From NCBI GenBank assembly GCA_963846915.1, contig CAWJXV010000009.1, positions 744,001-808,000 of the forward strand: 64,000 nucleotides of DNA, written 5' to 3'. Every line of letters starts with the position of its first letter. The stretch's first letter is position 1. Below the pieces are notes generated by a model, which had not been told where the DNA came from, did not search any database, and worked only from the letters and a program-made list of their open reading frames with translations. The translations under genes were made by a program, and so were the position numbers. Below, piece after piece: positions 61,337 through 64,000 of the stretch. The DNA is from PALSA-612 sp963846915. Lineage in GTDB: Bacteria; Actinomycetota; Thermoleophilia; Gaiellales; Gaiellaceae.

Positions 61337-62137
61337 ATGCCGACGGCAGACGGATCGGCGCCTGCGCCGACGGTCTTTCCGGAGCTGAACGAGCTCCTGG
61401 GAGAGCTGGTTTTTCGTGTCGAGGCCATCCTCGGAGCCACCTTCGTCGGCGCGTACCTGACCGGCTCGTTCGCGCTCGGAGCCGGTGATCTCTACGGCGA
61501 CTGCGACTTTCTGGTGGTCACCGAGGACCGGATCACGGCAGAGCAAGAACGAGCACTTCGCGAGCTCCACGACGAGATCCCGACGCGCTCCGGACACTGG
61601 ACGCACCATCTCGAAGGTTCCTACGCTCCGAGGGCGGACCTCGAGACGCTCGCGGCCCTCGACAAGCAGTGGCTGTACATCGACCACGGCTGGCGGGACA
61701 TGCAGTGGTCGACCCACTGCAACACCGAAGACGTGAGATGGGTGCTCCGTGAGCGCGGAATCACGCTCGCCGGACCCGACCCACGTGAAGTCGTCGGCGA
61801 GGTTCCAGCAGACGCGCTGCGCCGCAGGATGCCACCGCTGATCGAGAGCTTCCTGCCCGACCTGTTCAGCTGGACCAGCTTCGACATCGGCTGGTCGCAG
61901 CGCTACGCCGTGGCATCCCTGTGCCGAATGCTGTACACGCTCGACACCGGCGAGGTCACGTCGAAGCCGGCCTCGCTCGAATGGGCGAAGCATGCGCTGA
62001 TCCCGGCGTGGCACGACCTGATCCAGCAAGTTCTCGATGACCGCGCGATCGCATGGAACGATCCTCCACGCACGGGAAGCGTGGAAGCGACGATTGCCTT
62101 TGCCGAGTACGCGAAGGAACGCGCGGCCACGAACTAA
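61337..62137 (+). CDS. Nucleotidyltransferase with DUF4111 (aminoglycoside adenylyltransferase-like)
   Basis: 266 aa. The nucleotidyltransferase signature GSFALGAGDLYGDCDFLVV provides the G-S...D-x-D metal site; a helical C-terminal domain (YAVASLCRMLYTLDTGEVTSK; EWAKHALIPAWHDLI) matches the DUF4111 aminoglycoside-adenylyltransferase group. It may modify an aminoglycoside-like compound, but many homologues have other roles. ATG at 61289 is an alternative start. Confidence 0.8.
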   Translation: MPTADGSAPAPTVFPELNELLGELVFRVEAILGATFVGAYLTGSFALGAGDLYGDCDFLVVTEDRITAEQERALRELHDEIPTRSGHWTHHLEGSYAPRADLETLAALDKQWLYIDHGWRDMQWSTHCNTEDVRWVLRERGITLAGPDPREVVGEVPADALRRRMPPLIESFLPDLFSWTSFDIGWSQRYAVASLCRMLYTLDTGEVTSKPASLEWAKHALIPAWHDLIQQVLDDRAIAWNDPPRTGSVEATIAFAEYAKERAATN

Positions 62138-62349
62138 CTCAGCACCAATCGCCGGCGCATGCGGTCGGACGGGTCATCTGGACCTTCTTCGCCTTCCTCT
62201 TCGTCCTCACCTGTTGGGCAGCGGTGATGCAAGCGCTTCTCGACGCCCACCAGGTCTGGAGCTACGCGCTCCGCGCCATCGCCACGATCCTCTTCGTCCT
62301 CGCCGTCGCAGGGCTCCGGATCGTCTGGCGAGACGGCCGCTACTGGTAG
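62053..62349 (+). CDS. Small two-pass membrane protein
   Basis: The convincing part is the last 60 residues: two hydrophobic segments (VIWTFFAFLFVLTCWAAVM and AIATILFVLAVAGLRIVW). The only standard start in frame is ATG 62053, which overlaps the upstream gene by 85 bases, so the true start may be unusual or mis-sequenced. No family recognised. Confidence 0.5.
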   Translation: MERSSTHGKRGSDDCLCRVREGTRGHELTQHQSPAHAVGRVIWTFFAFLFVLTCWAAVMQALLDAHQVWSYALRAIATILFVLAVAGLRIVWRDGRYW

Positions 62350-62559
62350 GTCACGAGGAAGGCGCGGTCTCCGGCGGCTGGCCTCCGGGGTCAGGACGGA
62401 GGCGTCCAGGTCACCTACAACCACTTAGCCAAAGCAAGTCGAGGACGACCAGGGCGATGGGCGCGAGTATGTCACCGCAGCCGCTGTCGTGATCTGCCGA
62501 CGAAACGATTCAGAGTCTCGCTCGCGCTAGACTTTTCTGTCGCGTCCTCCTGTTCTCGA

Positions 62560-62586
62560 GCAAGGCCCGGAGTCACCGGGCCTTGC
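62560..62586 (+). terminator. Hairpin terminator
   Basis: Arms GCAAGGCCCGG and CCGGGCCTTGC around AGTCA, 210 bases after the small membrane-protein stop. Confidence 0.55.
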
Positions 62587-62735
62587 TGTGGAAGCCGCCG
62601 TCTGGGCTCTGGAAGCCCTCGCCTGCGATCGCAGAAGGCAGGAGTTACACGATCGGCCACAGATGCATGGAGTGTCGGGAGCGGAATTCGGCGATCTTCC
62701 GGTGAAAGGTTTCTCGGCGCCCGACCGAGCGGAAG

Positions 62736-62765
62736 GTGGAGGGCCGGCGGTGGCCGGCCCTCCAC
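62736..62765 (-). terminator. 13-bp hairpin terminator of beta-helix gene
   Basis: Arms GTGGAGGGCCGGC and GCCGGCCCTCCAC around a 4-base loop, 25 bases past the stop of the leftward beta-helix gene. Confidence 0.65.
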
Positions 62766-62789
62766 GTCACACCTCTTGCCTGCGCCCGG

Positions 62790-64000
62790 TCAGTCCGAGA
62801 CGCAGTCTTCGCCGAAGACGTCGAACGGCAGCGGGCTGTTGACGATGTTGTTGGGCGTGTTCAGCATCACGTTCGAGCCGGGCACCTGACTGAACGTCGC
62901 CCCGCAGTCGTTGAAGACGCCGCCGCCGGTGACCGCCGCCTGGTTGCGGACGATCGACCCGCCGGCCTGCAGCGACACGTCGGCGACACCATCGTCACCC
63001 GCACCGTCGCTGAACTGCATGTTGTAGATGCCGCCGCCGAACTGCGCCTGATTCGGGTTGAGGGTGCCCGTGGCCTGCGGAGATGAAGGTCGCCGCCAGC
63101 GACACCAGCGCGGTGCCGAAGACGCCCTGGTTGTAGATCCCGCCGCCGACACCGTTCCGGGCCAGGTTGCCCCGGATCTGCGACCCGGTGATCGTGAGCT
63201 GCGCGAGCAGCCCGATGAAGGCGGCGTTCGCGATGCCTCCACCGAAACCCTCGACGTTCGCAGTGTTGTTCGTGATCGCGCTGTTCGTGATCGCCACGGG
63301 CGAGTCGAACGTCAAGGCGAAGTTGAGGATGCCGCCGCCAGACAAGGACGCCTGGTTGTGGTCGACGGTCGTGTTCGTGAGCGTCAACCCGATCGGCGGC
63401 AACACCACGACCTGGTTCGGCTGCGCCGTCGCGTGCGCGACCTGCCCGCTTGGGAGATTCGGCCGGATCGGGATCGGGCCCTTCAGCGTCTTCGCCGGCA
63501 TGGCAACAGCCGGCTTGAGAACGGCTGCCTCCCCGAGTTGACCGCCGTCGAAGTCGCCGATCCCGCCGCCCTCGCCGTTCGGGGTCGCCGCGTTCGCGAC
63601 CACTCTCGACCCGGTCAGCGACACGCTCCCGCCAAAGAGAGCGATCCCGCCGCCTACCCCGAAGGATGCGGACGTGCTCACAGTGTTGCTCGCGATCGAC
63701 GAGTTCGTGATCGTCGTGAACGACTCCGACGTATAGATGCCGCCTCCAAAGACCACTGCCGAGTTGCCGCTGACGCTCGTGCCGGTCAGGCTCGCGAACG
63801 ACCCGAAGAACTCTCCGAGGCCGCCGCCGCCGATCCCGGCGTTGTTCCCGACGATCCTCGAGTTGTTGATGAAGACCGTGGACCCGAGCACTTGCACCCC
63901 TGCCCCGAAGCCCCCGTTCCCACCGGTGATCGTGAGCGTGTTAATCGTCACCGACGCGCTTGAGAAGCGACGGTCAGCACGCTTCCGCCCCCGGCGCCCA
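62790..64000 (-). CDS. Right-handed beta-helix surface protein, 5'-truncated, frameshifted
   Basis: Extracellular parallel beta-helix (polymorphic-membrane-protein-like) with about ten N-x-A/S-x-x-x-G-G-G-I repeats: NNAGIGGGGLGEF, NSAVVFGGGIYT, FGVGGGIALF, NQASLSGGGILNF, GFGGGIANAA, NGVGGGIYNQG, QAQFGGGIYNMQ, AAVTGGGVFND. The upstream part is outside the window. Two breaks: near 63960 (VLTVASQ to ASVTINTLTITGG) and near 63080 (AATFIS to PQATGTLNPNQ). Ends with two Cys (FNDCG, EDCVSD). Likely an adhesin or envelope protein. Confidence 0.75.

Larger units (their letters stand above)
62350..62789. other. 440-bp gene-free spacer
   Basis: No reading frame I can support. It contains two strong hairpins (annotated separately), an A/T-richer stretch at 62400-62530 than is typical here, and no tRNA-like fold that I can see. 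Confidence 0.5.

Noticed and set aside
62590..62700. Possible tRNA or small RNA gene near the strong hairpins
   Set aside because: I could not find a D/T-loop pattern or an acceptor stem. The hairpins are explained as terminators.

Overview
The window is GC-rich DNA with gene-dense, tightly overlapping reading frames (many GTGA, ATGA and TTGA junctions). It carries F420-type oxidoreductases (an LLM-class enzyme and a Rv0121-type PPOX enzyme), a PimA-like glycosyltransferase and many small secreted proteins. I infer a soil or sediment actinobacterium, most likely of the class Thermoleophilia (Gaiellales or Solirubrobacterales type). The assembly has isolated frameshifts and one very dense frameshift patch (about 22.9-28.6 kb), which suggests an unpolished or metagenome-derived sequence. 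I found no rRNA, tRNA, CRISPR array, transposase or phage gene.

Layout: 1-9.4 kb holds general metabolism: a PaaK-like ligase, PPOX proteins, a glyoxylate-reductase-like dehydrogenase, a class III aminotransferase divergent from mmsA, and an MFS exporter flanked by a repeated hairpin element. 9.4-16.8 kb is a GntR-led operon: type III CoA-transferase, HyuA, HyuB, an N-carbamoylsarcosine-amidase-like isochorismatase and DUF3891. 16.8-22.4 kb holds a cyclase, a creatininase, an alpha/beta hydrolase, an NCS1 permease and an allantoate-amidohydrolase-like M20 enzyme. 22.6-28.7 kb is a PotD-A-B-C-like ABC transporter plus a BNR-repeat protein, all heavily frameshifted. 28.7-36.9 kb has a NodB deacetylase, a CobW GTPase with a small Cys-rich partner, a second solute-binding protein, a glycosyltransferase, an unusual epimerase-toroid fusion and a VapBC-type toxin-antitoxin pair. 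36.9-43.1 kb is read leftward: MmgE/PrpD, two acyl-CoA dehydrogenases, a methyltransferase, and a CitE-MaoC pair. 43.3-53.0 kb is one long operon: alcohol dehydrogenase, a second HyuA and HyuB, GntR, LLM oxidoreductase, Asp/Glu (hydantoin) racemase, CoA-transferase and a PuuE-like allantoinase. 53-64 kb is a mix of amidase, hydrolases, small secreted proteins, an HD-GYP/LuxR protein, a nucleotidyltransferase and a beta-helix surface protein cut by the window end.

The coherent theme of 9-53 kb is import and stepwise opening of cyclic ureide or amide compounds (hydantoin, creatinine, allantoin or pyrimidine-like), followed by CoA-linked breakdown of the carbon skeleton. The exact substrate cannot be read from sequence. 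Two non-coding signals tie the scattered operons together. One is an 11-bp palindrome, ATGTCAGACAT, in the promoters of the hydrolase/permease operon, the ABC transporter and the divergent CitE/alcohol-dehydrogenase promoters; it probably binds the GntR protein encoded at 48.4 kb. The other is a conserved leader element with a covarying hairpin, lying 54-88 bases upstream of three leftward genes (cyclase, NodB deacetylase, MmgE/PrpD), which looks like an undescribed cis-regulatory RNA.
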